From Halomonas sp. SpR1 (GTDB lineage: Bacteria; Pseudomonadota; Gammaproteobacteria; Pseudomonadales; Halomonadaceae): a stretch of DNA of 64,000 bases. Location: contig NZ_JAUAMB010000007.1 of assembly GCF_031010175.1 (NCBI RefSeq), positions 62,001 to 126,000 of the forward strand, read 5' to 3'. How positions within the stretch are numbered: the first letter of the stretch is position 1; every line of letters begins with the position of its first letter. Below are positions 24,846 through 33,071 of the stretch, in pieces. The notes under the pieces were generated by a model that saw only the letters and a program-made list of their open reading frames with translations, was not told the origin of the DNA and did not search any database. The translations under genes and the position numbers were made by a program.

Positions 24846-26005
24846 TAAGGCAGCTCCTCACCATTCCACTCGAGATCGTAAGTGGCGGCGGCATTTGTCG
24901 AAATATTGTGTTTGAAACCCGTCAGGGAGAAGGAGGCGGCGTCGCAAAGCGCACCAAACAAAGGCCAGCGATCGCCAGGCCGAGACACCACATCACGGCC
25001 AGTAGCAACGCAGCGCCACCAATCGCGCATACGCGCACCACGCACCGCCTGCGGCAGGCCAAATACGACCATCGCTGGGCCAAGATAAAGAGTGCCTGGC
25101 GTAGCCTCAGGTGCGGCTACCCCGTCCCCTATGGCATGAGCAAGATGACCTGCGCCAGTAAGCAGATGCACACCGCTGGTCGCGCGTGGATTGCATTCGA
25201 GCACGTAGGCAGCACCCGCTTCATCGAACATTGCATCGCAGGCAAACTGCCCGTGAATATTGGCACACTGCGCCATGCGGGCGGCCATTTTGCGCAGCGT
25301 TTCGCGACGGTGGTCAGCGACAGGGTCGAAAGCATAGCCAGCTCCTCCGGCCAGGCGCCAGCTGGAACGGTAGGCAGCAAAGGCGACCAACGCTCCCCGA
25401 TGCGCCACGCCATGAAAACAGACTTCTTCGCCGCGGATACGCGCTTGTGCCATCCACGGCGCGTCAGGGCTGGGTGTAATGGCGGCCAACGCACGCGCTT
25501 CAGGGGCGACCAGCGCGCTATCACCAAATCGGCTAAAACGCGGCTTGAACACCCAATCGCGACTTCTGCTCGCGAAGCGGGCCAGGTCTGCTACGCAATC
25601 TATCGGGTGGCTTTCCGGTACGGGCAGGCCCCATTTGCTGCAGTGGTGCGCAAAGGCGAGCTTGTCGTGCAGTAGGCGCAACGTAGCAAGGTTAGGCACA
25701 AACAGGCGCTCACCCAATCGGCACTGAAGGGCGGGCGCCGCAAGATGGAAAACCTCCTCGCAGGTCGGCACCACCCGCTCGAAACCGAAGGTATCGACTA
25801 GCTCGACAATACGTGCGCGAAAGGCTTCGCCCTGCTGCCGTGGCGCGGGATAGCGGTGAACCCGCGCAGGGGCTTTCGACCAGCGCGCCATGCGCACCGG
25901 TACGCTATCCGCCAGATGCGGCTCCCATTCCGCAGCGGCGAAATCCCGGGCAATATCCAGCGCGGCAGCTGCCCGGGCGCCGGTGATAAGCACGCGTCTA
26001 GCCAT
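24845..26005 (-). CDS. ATP-grasp family ligase-like protein
   Basis: The 386-residue protein has an N-terminal Rossmann-like 'RRVLITGARAAAALDIARDF', a central 'HDKLAFAHHCSKWGLPVPES' as in the pre-ATP-grasp linker, the ATP-binding Lys in 'WVFKPRFSRFG', and the metal-binding 'YVLECNPRATSG' near residue 270. ATP-grasp enzymes activate a carboxylate as acyl phosphate and join it to an amine or thiol. I chose the ATG at 26005, which overlaps the stop of the adenylate-forming gene by eight bases; a start at 26038 is possible. The acceptor is unknown. In this operon it would join or conjugate an acid made by the ketoacyl synthase. Confidence 0.82.
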   Translation of the reverse strand: MARRVLITGARAAAALDIARDFAAAEWEPHLADSVPVRMARWSKAPARVHRYPAPRQQGEAFRARIVELVDTFGFERVVPTCEEVFHLAAPALQCRLGERLFVPNLATLRLLHDKLAFAHHCSKWGLPVPESHPIDCVADLARFASRSRDWVFKPRFSRFGDSALVAPEARALAAITPSPDAPWMAQARIRGEEVCFHGVAHRGALVAFAAYRSSWRLAGGAGYAFDPVADHRRETLRKMAARMAQCANIHGQFACDAMFDEAGAAYVLECNPRATSGVHLLTGAGHLAHAIGDGVAAPEATPGTLYLGPAMVVFGLPQAVRGARMRDWWRCVATGRDVVSRPGDRWPLFGALCDAASFSLTGFKHNISTNAAATYDLEWNGEELP

Positions 26006-27248
26006 CGCGCCACACCACTTTACGGCGCTTGGGGCCACTCCACGCGCTTAGATCATGAAAGACCTCAACCGGCACCGGTAAATCGCATGCCTGGCTCAGC
26101 GCCCGAGCAGCAGTCGTTGCGCTCGGGGTAGAGATCGAGGCTGGGCAGGGCGGCGACAGATGAAGCACAACCCGCTCAGGCCCTGCTTCGGCCTGCCAGA
26201 TCTTGTCGCCCCCCAGCACCGCCTCAAGCGCCGTTACCACCTGGGGTGGAGTAACGGTGAGACCCTCAAAGCGCCAAATGTCGTTCACTCGACCTTGTGG
26301 CGCATGGATGACGCGACCCGCGAAACCGCAGGGGCAGGTGTGAGGATCTAACTCAAGATAATCATCGCCGCGCACACGGACAATCGGTTGGCTGGTGCGG
26401 CGGAGATCGGTAATAATCGGACGATAGCCGGGCGTGCCGGGAACCGGCTCAAGTTCGATAGCCATTGCATGATCATTAAGATGCAGCCGGCCGTTCGCAC
26501 ACTCAGTGGCCAGAAACCCTTCGGTCGATTGGTATATTTGGCGTGGCCTTACCCCCAACCGCTCATTGATAAAGTCGCACTCAGCTTCGCTAGTCGGCTC
26601 GCTGCCGCAAAATAGGTGCTGCAGCGAGGAGAAATGCGCCCCTGCTGCTGCGAAAGTGGCCAGCCGATGCGGCGGTGCGATCAGGATCGTCGGCTCGAAG
26701 TGCGCCAATTCCGCAATGCTCTGTTTAATCGATGCTTCAAGGGGAAAATGGGCAAACGTAAACCGCCCCCGCCCAACATCGCTGTAGAGCGCATTGCTGG
26801 CGCGCAAATGCAGGGCGAGCCGCTGGCGCTTGAGCAAGGTACGCGCTGGGAGCAGCCGAGCCAGGCTCTGGCCGATATAGTCGGCACGCTCTGCGGGGCT
26901 GGCAAGGAACAACCCTCGCGCACCGCGCCCCGTTCCAGTTGACCAGCCTGCCGACAATTCGCCAACGGCGGAGCCTTGCTCCGCGGCGGCGGCCAACCCG
27001 CGCAGTTCCTCATCGCTCATGCCTAGGCTGTTCCAGGCGCCGTAATCAGCACGAAGATCCGCAATTTCAGTGACCGGAAACTCAGCCAGATCGCGACCGG
27101 CATAGCGTGCTAGTGCGGGCGTACGGGCGATGACAGGCTGCAGCTTGCGCCACATGTTGGCTCGCCGTGCAGCCAGTTGCCCCGGCGTGAGGCTCAACGC
27201 ACGCCGCGTTCGTAACCACGCGGCTAAGACCCGGTCAGTTCGCATCAT
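25998..27248 (-). CDS. Adenylate-forming enzyme, phenylacetate-CoA ligase/F390-synthetase-like
   Basis: The 416-residue protein has the P-loop-like 'LSAGWSTGTGRGARGLFL' near residue 100, 'QIYQSTEGFLATECANGRLH' (the A5-type motif with Glu) and 'IVRVRGDDYLELDPHTCPCG', where the Asp would bind the ribose and the Cys pair is typical of the phenylacetate-CoA ligase branch. It should form an acyl-AMP from a carboxylic acid. It lacks the usual C-terminal lysine signature of CoA ligases, as F390-synthetase-related proteins do, so the acceptor may not be CoA. The start at 27248 lies inside the preceding gene (14-base overlap). Confidence 0.8.
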   Translation of the reverse strand: MMRTDRVLAAWLRTRRALSLTPGQLAARRANMWRKLQPVIARTPALARYAGRDLAEFPVTEIADLRADYGAWNSLGMSDEELRGLAAAAEQGSAVGELSAGWSTGTGRGARGLFLASPAERADYIGQSLARLLPARTLLKRQRLALHLRASNALYSDVGRGRFTFAHFPLEASIKQSIAELAHFEPTILIAPPHRLATFAAAGAHFSSLQHLFCGSEPTSEAECDFINERLGVRPRQIYQSTEGFLATECANGRLHLNDHAMAIELEPVPGTPGYRPIITDLRRTSQPIVRVRGDDYLELDPHTCPCGFAGRVIHAPQGRVNDIWRFEGLTVTPPQVVTALEAVLGGDKIWQAEAGPERVVLHLSPPCPASISTPSATTAARALSQACDLPVPVEVFHDLSAWSGPKRRKVVWRDG

Positions 27249-28083
27249 GGCCGCCAAAGCGCTTGGCGCTGGCAGCGCAATGCGAAGGTAGGATCACCAA
27301 ATCGCCATTGCAGCACGCCGCCTCGCTCAACAGGTTGAGAGTTGCGCGGTAACGCTGGGTATTGCCGAGAAGCGTGGTGGTAAACCGCGGCGGCGGCCTA
27401 CGCTGCGTAATCGATTTGCCAAGCCACACCGCATCGGCGGCCAGTAAGACCTGGCGATCATCGCAGGTGCGCAGTGCCAGCCCCCAATGACCGACGCAAT
27501 GGCCGGGCAGTTCGACGGCGATCAGGCTACCATCCCCCAGGATATCCCGACCTTCGCTGAAGGGCGCAAATCCGCTGGGTAGCGCCACTGCTGGGGCATC
27601 TTCGAAAAAGCGAGCATTGGCATCGGCTGCCTGGGGAACCAGCGCAGGCAGCAGGCCCTGGCGCACGCGGCTAAAGCGACCCGGCCGGCGCAATTCGGAC
27701 AGACCTGCCCGGGCGCAATAGACCGGCCGCTGGGCAAGGTGGCTCATTCCCGCGACGTGATCGCCATGAAAATGCGAGATGATTGTGCCCATAATCGCGC
27801 TGTCTTCAATCCCGTGGGTCGCAAGCCAAGCGCTCCATGCCTGCTGTGTATCGACCTTGACCGGTGTTGCCCAGCGATAGAATCGCTCTGGAAATGTCTC
27901 GGTTGCATCGATAAAAGCAGGGTCATAGCCGGTATCAAACAACAAAATGCCCCGTGTCGGGTGCTCTATCACCCCCACCATGGCAGGAAAATCAACTGCG
28001 CATAGGCTGCCGCCCGAAAGGGTGGCGACCTCGGGATGTCGGCATGAACCGCGCTCAAGCCAACGGAATCCGACACGGATCAT
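27235..28083 (-). CDS. MBL-fold metallo-hydrolase
   Basis: The 282-residue protein has the metallo-beta-lactamase motif 'SHFHGDHVAG' with H104, H106, D108 and H109, then 'LPGHCVGHWGL', 'LLAADAVW' and 'LPSHC', which supply the remaining zinc ligands. It resembles the lactonase/esterase branch rather than beta-lactamases (AHL-lactonase-like order). No signal peptide is present, so it is cytosolic. Its ATG overlaps the stop of the epimerase gene by four bases. In the cluster it may open or close a lactone or hydrolyse a thioester intermediate; this is an inference. Confidence 0.87.
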   Translation of the reverse strand: MIRVGFRWLERGSCRHPEVATLSGGSLCAVDFPAMVGVIEHPTRGILLFDTGYDPAFIDATETFPERFYRWATPVKVDTQQAWSAWLATHGIEDSAIMGTIISHFHGDHVAGMSHLAQRPVYCARAGLSELRRPGRFSRVRQGLLPALVPQAADANARFFEDAPAVALPSGFAPFSEGRDILGDGSLIAVELPGHCVGHWGLALRTCDDRQVLLAADAVWLGKSITQRRPPPRFTTTLLGNTQRYRATLNLLSEAACCNGDLVILPSHCAASAKRFGGHDAN

Positions 28084-29090
28084 AGCCGTTTATCCTGCGT
28101 AGAGAGCTGCCGCGCTTCGGCCAGCAGAGTTGCCAATGCATCATGCTGTGGCCGATAGCCCAGCAGCCGCTGGGCGGGCTCGAGATCAAAGGTTTGAGAA
28201 TAGGCCAGCGTCGCCAGTTTATAGCGGGTCAGCATCGGCTCCCGTGAGGCGCGCATCAGCAGCGCAGCGTTTTCACTTAGCACAGCGATAGCTCGCGCCA
28301 AGCCAACCGGCAGCGAGACAAGTTGCGGTTTTTTTCCTAACGCATCAGCGAGCTTATAAGCCACTTCGCGTACCGTAATAGGGCTACCTCCCGATATATT
28401 GATTGCCTTTCCGGTAAGCTCAACCGGCCGCTCCTCAGCGGCACAGATGGCCCATGCGGCATCACGCAGATCGGTCAACTCAATCAGCGCCCTGCCCCCA
28501 CGCGGAAGCGGTATGCGCTTGCGCCCCGCAAGTTCAGCCAGCTTGGGTAGGATCACCCGATCACCCGGCCCCACCAGCGCACGCGGGCGAATGGCGCAGC
28601 AGGCCATGGCGTCTTCCCGCGGCGCAAGCACGCTGCGTTCCGCCGCGAGCTTGGTGCGTGCGTAGTGGTTGAGAGGCTGAAACGCGGGGGCGTCATGTTC
28701 GCCGATGGCTAGACGATCACGATACGCGGCGAAAATTGACGGCGAAGAAACAAACACAAAGCGCTCAACGCCAGAGCGGCTGGCCGCTTCAAGCAGTTGT
28801 TCGGTCATATGAATATTGTGGAGGTCGAATGCGCGCCGCGGCCCCCAGCTGGCCGATAAAGCGGCGGCATGAATAACGCTATCGACGCCCTTCAAGAGCT
28901 CGCGAAAATCGGTCTTTGAGTGGGTAAGATCCACCCTAACGAACTGTGCGCCGAGTGACGTTAGCGCATCGCCTGCCGCCTGCGAACGACCTGTGGCACG
29001 CACAGCATGCCCGCGTTCTAGTGCCTCGCGCACCAATGCCATGCCCAGCCCGCCGGTCGCCCCGGTTATCAGGATGCGCCGCTGGCTCAT
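28080..29090 (-). CDS. NAD(P)-dependent epimerase/dehydratase, 3-beta-HSD/OleD-like
   Basis: The 336-residue extended SDR begins with 'ILITGATGGLGMALVREALE', has 'VIHAAALSASWGP' as cofactor-binding strand, and the catalytic 'YARTKLAAERSVL' (YxxxK) near residue 143. Its layout resembles 3-beta-hydroxysteroid dehydrogenases and OleD, which reduces the beta-keto acid made by OleA. Here it directly follows a KASIII/OleA-like gene with a four-base overlap, so reduction of a beta-ketoacyl product is the simplest role. The substrate itself is not known. Confidence 0.85.
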   Translation of the reverse strand: MSQRRILITGATGGLGMALVREALERGHAVRATGRSQAAGDALTSLGAQFVRVDLTHSKTDFRELLKGVDSVIHAAALSASWGPRRAFDLHNIHMTEQLLEAASRSGVERFVFVSSPSIFAAYRDRLAIGEHDAPAFQPLNHYARTKLAAERSVLAPREDAMACCAIRPRALVGPGDRVILPKLAELAGRKRIPLPRGGRALIELTDLRDAAWAICAAEERPVELTGKAINISGGSPITVREVAYKLADALGKKPQLVSLPVGLARAIAVLSENAALLMRASREPMLTRYKLATLAYSQTFDLEPAQRLLGYRPQHDALATLLAEARQLSTQDKRL

Positions 29091-30082
29091 AGCTTGAGCA
29101 CCATAGCACTGGCACTGATCCCCGCGGCGGTGCCCAGCAGCAAGATATGGTCACCCCGCTTGGCAGTACCCGTCGTAAGTGCGTGGGCGAGCACAGTCGG
29201 GATTGAGGCAGCGATCTGGTTACCGGTCGTCGGGAAGATATTAACCACGCGGTCACTGTTGGGCGTGAAAAGCCGTTTGATATGCTCTACCCCAGGTGCA
29301 CTGGCTTGGTGGCAAATCACACAGGCGAGATCATCCTTGCCTATTTCCGCCTGTTCGAGCGCACGCTTGATGATTCCAGGCAACACCTTGGCAGCAGCTT
29401 TGAAAATGCCAAAGGCGTCCATCTCGAAATAGGCGCCGGCGACTAGCGCTTGGTAACCTTCAGCAATACGTAATTTTGTGCCGCCCGCGCGAAGCTGCGC
29501 TAATTCGTGGTGAGCTCCATAGGTAACCGTCACGTTTGAGCGCATTCCGCAGGTTGTGTCTGACGTCGCCTCAATCGCCAGCGCCGCTGCGCCATCGCCA
29601 AAAATGGAACGCGTTTTTGGCTCTTCGGGGTTAAGCCCTGCCGAGGCGATGTCGCTAGAGAACACCAGCGCGCGCCGCCAGCGTCCACAGGCAACTCCCA
29701 TGGCGGCGATATCCAATGCCACCATAAAGGATAAACAGGTCTGGTTGACGTCAAAGCTAGGCACGCCGGACTGACCAAAGCCGAGACGGTTCTGGACTAA
29801 AGCGGCAGTGGACGGAATCGGCTGTTCCATAACGCCACAACCGCCGATGATAACGTCGGGCGGTGTATTGCCCCAACCTGCGTGGTTCAGCGCCTCACGG
29901 GCGGCCTCAGTCGCCATCATTGAGGTGGTCTCCTCCTCACCCGCGACATGACGCGCGGCAATGCCGAACTGGCGCTCAGTCCAGCCAGACAGATGACCTT
30001 GATGCTCATCCAGCGAGCGCGAAGTTAGCAGAGTACGGGGGCGATAGCTGCCCCACCCGGCAATCGTGAAATTGCTAATCAT
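29087..30082 (-). CDS. 3-oxoacyl-ACP synthase III family protein (KASIII/OleA-like), first gene of the cluster
   Basis: At 331 residues this is a thiolase-fold condensing enzyme with a complete Cys-His-Asn triad: C116 in 'DVNQTCLSFM', H258 in 'VICHQASAPGVEHI' and N288 in 'FPTTGNQIAASIP'. It begins 'MISNFTIAGWGSYRP'. Such enzymes condense an acyl thioester with malonyl-ACP or another acyl-CoA. I chose the ATG at 30082 over the GTG at 30109 because it gives the usual family N-terminus. Five genes follow without gaps, so it should make the first carbon-carbon bond of the pathway. It is not the housekeeping FabH, which lies among fatty-acid genes. Confidence 0.87.
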   Translation of the reverse strand: MISNFTIAGWGSYRPRTLLTSRSLDEHQGHLSGWTERQFGIAARHVAGEEETTSMMATEAAREALNHAGWGNTPPDVIIGGCGVMEQPIPSTAALVQNRLGFGQSGVPSFDVNQTCLSFMVALDIAAMGVACGRWRRALVFSSDIASAGLNPEEPKTRSIFGDGAAALAIEATSDTTCGMRSNVTVTYGAHHELAQLRAGGTKLRIAEGYQALVAGAYFEMDAFGIFKAAAKVLPGIIKRALEQAEIGKDDLACVICHQASAPGVEHIKRLFTPNSDRVVNIFPTTGNQIAASIPTVLAHALTTGTAKRGDHILLLGTAAGISASAMVLKL

Positions 30083-30254
30083 ATGTCCAATTCTAATCGA
30101 TTCGCTCACATACTCTAATAAAGCTTAATATCAATCAATTAAAAGTTAGACGAGGTTCATTTTAGGGTTAACCTGGCGGGGTGCATAAAGGAGAGCTAAT
30201 CACACGCTAAAAGTGGTTCCTGATGTGCGGATAGCTGCCTGATGCGTACATTTG

Positions 30255-30542
30255 TTAAATCCCTGTTGCACCAGCGATGGCTAAACCCAAGTAGAGAGCC
30301 AACACCGTTAGTAACCTAGCGCACCAAAGAGTGAACTGCTTGCGAAACAGGTTTATAACGAACAGCATACTCCCCACTACCCCAACTAAAACTCCTAATC
30401 CAACGACCATTGTCCCTGGCTCGCCACCGAGGAAATAGGCGCGCATTATTTCGGGAAACATACTCCAGAAAAAAGGGATGAGCAAAGCAACTACAACACT
30501 TGCTAAACCAACGATTAATGCAGTGACTTCGAGCTTAAACAT
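30255..30542 (-). CDS. Small hypothetical membrane protein
   Basis: The 95-residue protein has three hydrophobic segments (about residues 5-25, 40-60 and 68-90) and no recognisable motif. The ATG at 30542 lies behind TTGGAG, inside the spacer after the GNAT gene. Its TAA stop falls in ATTTAAC, the form in which a cassette gene often meets its attC site. It could be a cassette gene of the integron, with the GNAT gene in front as partner. Function unknown. Confidence 0.55.
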   Translation of the reverse strand: MFKLEVTALIVGLASVVVALLIPFFWSMFPEIMRAYFLGGEPGTMVVGLGVLVGVVGSMLFVINLFRKQFTLWCARLLTVLALYLGLAIAGATGI

Positions 30543-30559
30543 AGAACTCCAATATGTTT

Positions 30560-31099
30560 TTAACACTGCTTATCTTTGGTGACTAAACTGCCGAGAAGCT
30601 GGGTGACAAACCGAACTTCCTGAAGCCGAGCACCACCGAGCTCGAAGTTCTTTGGAGCGGCCCCGTCATGGGCAAACCCGATTGAGCGGTAGAACTTAAT
30701 CGCCCGTTCATTCTGAGGAAAAACCCACAAACTGCATGATTTGAAACCTTGCACAAGCATCAGCTCTTTCGCCCGCAGCCAGAGCACGCGCCCCACTCCC
30801 GTTGACCAAGCCATTGGGGATACATAGAGAGCCCAAATTTCAGCTTCACTCTTGTGCTCACCGATATCTCGACATGGCCCAAAGCTCAGCCAGCCTTTAA
30901 CAGCGCCATCTTTCTTGGCAACAAGTAACTCGGGATCACCCGCAGCTATGCATTCGCCCCACATAGCTTCGCGACGCTCTATCGATAGCGATGCTAGATA
31001 ATCAGTTGGAACAATGGATCTATAGGCGGCACGCCAAGCTTCGACATGAATCTCAGCTACAGCGCGCGCATCTTCAGGATTGGCGTGCACTATATCCAT
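30560..31099 (-). CDS. GNAT-family N-acetyltransferase
   Basis: The 179-residue protein is a GNAT acetyltransferase: 'DARAVAEIHVEAWRAAYRSI' at the start, 'EIWALYVSPMAWSTGVGRVLW' (motif A, with the acetyl-CoA pyrophosphate loop altered to 'STGVGR'), and 'NERAIKFYRSIGF' (motif B). It transfers acetyl from acetyl-CoA to an amine; the substrate could be an antibiotic, polyamine or protein. It lies in the cassette-like region, where GNAT genes are common, with a small membrane-protein gene behind it. Confidence 0.85.
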   Translation of the reverse strand: MDIVHANPEDARAVAEIHVEAWRAAYRSIVPTDYLASLSIERREAMWGECIAAGDPELLVAKKDGAVKGWLSFGPCRDIGEHKSEAEIWALYVSPMAWSTGVGRVLWLRAKELMLVQGFKSCSLWVFPQNERAIKFYRSIGFAHDGAAPKNFELGGARLQEVRFVTQLLGSLVTKDKQC

Positions 31100-31289
31100 A
31101 ATATTGATCTTTTAAGATCCGATGATGATAAGACTAAGTTGGTAGCTCTCTAGAGCCGAAGAGTTTTTGCAACAAGCGCTGCTCTGCACTGATCGGCAAG
31201 GTTCTGATTAATGAATAATCCCCCATTAACGCTCAGCTTTGGGTAACTAACGATGAACAAGTTGCCCGCTAACAGCGTCAGTTTAAGCA

Positions 31290-31556
31290 CTATTCGTAGT
31301 GACTCCAGAGCCGCAGAACCTTAACCACCCGCTCTTCTTCAAGCACTTGGTAAACCAAGCGATGCTGGATGTTAATCCGACGTGAATAAGCGCCTCCAAG
31401 ATCACCGATTAGCTTCTCAAATGGAGGCAGCTTTCGATACGGATCTTCTGCGACGAGGGTAAGCAACTCCTGGGCTTTTGGCTTCAGGCCACTGGAAGCC
31501 AGTTTCTTAGCATCTTTCTGGGCTTGTTTGGTATAAACCAACCTCCATGTCACCAA
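31290..31556 (-). CDS. yoeB: YoeB-type mRNA interferase toxin
   Basis: The 88-residue protein matches Txe/YoeB toxins in length and motifs: 'RLVYTKQAQKDAKKLASSGL', 'PYRKLPPFEKLIGDLGGAYSR' in two pieces, 'INIQHRLVYQV' and the C-terminal 'LRLWSHYE', with the catalytic His-Tyr pair at the end. YoeB cleaves mRNA in the ribosomal A site. Its start overlaps the antitoxin gene by seven bases, so the two are co-translated. Toxin-antitoxin pairs are common in chromosomal integrons, where they stabilise the array. Confidence 0.92.
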   Translation of the reverse strand: MVTWRLVYTKQAQKDAKKLASSGLKPKAQELLTLVAEDPYRKLPPFEKLIGDLGGAYSRRINIQHRLVYQVLEEERVVKVLRLWSHYE

Positions 31557-31792
31557 CCCAGCTCCTCATCACATTGCTCGACAGGGGTATTCATCCCCTC
31601 GCGAATCGACTCACGCATACCGGGAACGGATAACAGGTAGAGCGTTTCCTGAATGGCAGCCCAATCTTCCTCGGAAACCAAAACTGCCTTGTTCCGCTTA
31701 CCCATAATGACGATAGGTTGGTGGGACTCAGCCGTTTCATCAATTAGGCGATAAAGATTGCTGCGCGCCTCGGTGGCTGTAATTCCAGTCAT
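31550..31792 (-). CDS. yefM: YefM-type (Phd/YefM) antitoxin
   Basis: The 80-residue protein has the Phd/YefM N-terminal DNA-binding fold 'ITATEARSNLYRLIDETAES' and 'PIVIMGKRNKAVLVSEEDW', followed by a flexible acidic tail that would wrap the toxin and ends 'VEQCDEELGW'. It neutralises YoeB and represses its own promoter. It is first in the two-gene operon, preceded by a promoter with an inverted repeat at 31827-31846. The family assignment is firm. Confidence 0.92.
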   Translation of the reverse strand: MTGITATEARSNLYRLIDETAESHQPIVIMGKRNKAVLVSEEDWAAIQETLYLLSVPGMRESIREGMNTPVEQCDEELGW

Positions 31793-31823
31793 GACGCACC
31801 TCTCGGATGTTTAACTATCTCCA

Positions 31824-31851
31824 AATGTACGCCTCTATAAACGTACGTCAA
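31824..31851 (-). promoter_or_regulatory. Promoter and operator of the yefM-yoeB operon
   Basis: On the minus strand TTGACG (31851-31846) and TACATT (31829-31824), 16 bases apart, form a good sigma-70 promoter. GTACG (31827-31831) and CGTAC (31842-31846) form an inverted repeat over it. YefM proteins bind sites with a GTAC core, so autorepression by YefM/YoeB is likely. Confidence 0.6.
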
Positions 31852-32004
31852 GGCGAACGTGTAGTATAGGGACGAGTCTCACGCTAATGCAGCTCCGCAG
31901 TTTCGGATCGAGAGGCTGCCTGATAACGTAGGACGAGCAGGTTTGCGCAAGGTGCTGGCTTTGGTTCCATGAACTGCGATTTAACCGGTAGCCAGAGCAG
32001 CATC

Positions 32005-32290
32005 ACAGGCGGCAGGTTGAGGTCAAGGTGCTTCGTGAAAGTTTGGCTCTGGGCATGACCCTGTTCGATAACGCCGAGATGTATGCCGAAGGCGGCGCTG
32101 AAAAAATCGTTGGCCATGCGATTCGTGACCGACTCGATGAGGTGTATCTGGTCAGCAAGGTCTACCCCCACGACGGCCACCATGCTAGGCCTAGTGCTTA
32201 GCATGCTTCGTGGTCTCGCCCTCTGGATCGCCATATCATTCCTGCGCTCTGGCTGTCCTTTTCAGGCCTGGCGCTTCAGATGGGGTATCC
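32005..32290 (+). pseudogene. Collapsed copy of the aldo/keto reductase operon (reductase 5' part fused to DUF6064 3' part)
   Basis: From 32005 to about 32175 the DNA matches the start region of the reductase gene at 16.07-16.24 kb; translation gives '[20 protein letters not shown]' and '[13 protein letters not shown]', nearly the same protein. At about 32177 it switches to the end of the DUF6064 gene ('[16 protein letters not shown]', matching 18.7-18.8 kb). About 2.4 kb present in the intact operon are missing between the two pieces. No intact frame remains. It is a deletion relic of a second, diverged operon copy. Confidence 0.88.
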
Positions 32291-32339
32291 TCAGGCCTGT
32301 AGTAGCGCAATCCTAGCCGTTCTGACGCAGTGATCATAT

Positions 32340-32768
32340 CTAGGGGCTCTTCTTAAGAAGAACAGCCTGGGTTTTATCTTTGCTGTAGCCCAGGGACTCA
32401 TAGAAGAGGTGGGACTGCTCCCTAAGCGCATTAGCGCGCACTCGGATAACATCGACGTTGCCAGACAGCCACTTTTCCGCTTCGAGAACCAAGCCTTTAC
32501 CAAGCCCTTGTCCTCTTACGTCTTTGCTTACCACTAGGCTTACAATCTCACCCTTGACACCCTCGGCCAAACGCACATCAACAATGGCAGACACGCAGCC
32601 GAGAACGTTGCCAAAAACCTCCGCTACAAACACTTCCCCGCCCTGCTTCCGCACAGCGCTAACATTGCTTGAGAGCGCCTCTTCAGAATGATCATAGCCA
32701 AGCTGGGCCATTAGCGGGATCAGCGCTTGTACGTCTTTATGGGTGTATTTTCGATAAATGGTCTTCAT
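32340..32768 (-). CDS. GNAT-family N-acetyltransferase, integron cassette gene
   Basis: The 142-residue protein has 'YRKYTHKDVQALIPLMAQLG' at the start, the acetyl-CoA loop in 'VVSKDVRGQGLGKGLVLEAE' (a canonical R/Q-x-x-G-x-G/A motif), and 'HLFYESLGYSKDKTQAVL' at the end. The substrate is unknown. It is the first gene left of the attC site at 32954-33037 and reads away from intI, so it fits the position of a cassette gene. No clear attC follows it; the collapsed reductase-operon relic lies there instead, so that boundary has been rearranged. Confidence 0.85.
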   Translation of the reverse strand: MKTIYRKYTHKDVQALIPLMAQLGYDHSEEALSSNVSAVRKQGGEVFVAEVFGNVLGCVSAIVDVRLAEGVKGEIVSLVVSKDVRGQGLGKGLVLEAEKWLSGNVDVIRVRANALREQSHLFYESLGYSKDKTQAVLLKKSP

Positions 32769-32953
32769 GTTGCTACTTTAGCGTTTAGCGCGAAAAGTGT
32801 CTTCCAACAGTGGCGACCTAAGGGTTTTTTACTCGCTGCAAAATAAACGACACGCGTTCATCTACAGTGCCACGCTGCCCTTCCGGTGTTAAGGATGCGG
32901 AGTTTTTCCATCACCGGGGCCACCGGCGAGTATAAATTGATGGTTCATCTTAA

Positions 32954-33037
32954 TTCTAACGCAGACAGCACCCGCGGCTGCGGAATGGAGGCGAAGCCGC
33001 AATAGAGTAGACGTCGCCGTGCCTGTAATTGTTAGGA
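32954..33037 (-). other. attC-like recombination site, cassette boundary
   Basis: An 84-base imperfect palindrome bounded by TTCTAAC (32954-32960) and GTTAGGA (33031-33037). TAAC-N5-ACAGCACC at one end pairs with GGTGCCTG-like CGCCGTGCCTG near the other, leaving the unpaired bases expected of an attC hairpin. It has the same length as the site at 36463-36546 and shares GGAAnGGAG, CGAAG and CGTCGCCGTGCCTG with it. It follows the stop of the sulfurtransferase gene by 35 bases. Confidence 0.72.
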
Positions 33038-33071
33038 ACTGCCAATTCCTTTTGTAGCGAGATGATGTCCG

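Noticed and set aside
31207-31275. Another attC site behind yoeB
   Set aside because: TTAAAC near 31272 and GTTAAT near 31214 have suitable spacing, but the arms do not pair well and the shared blocks of the good attC sites are missing.
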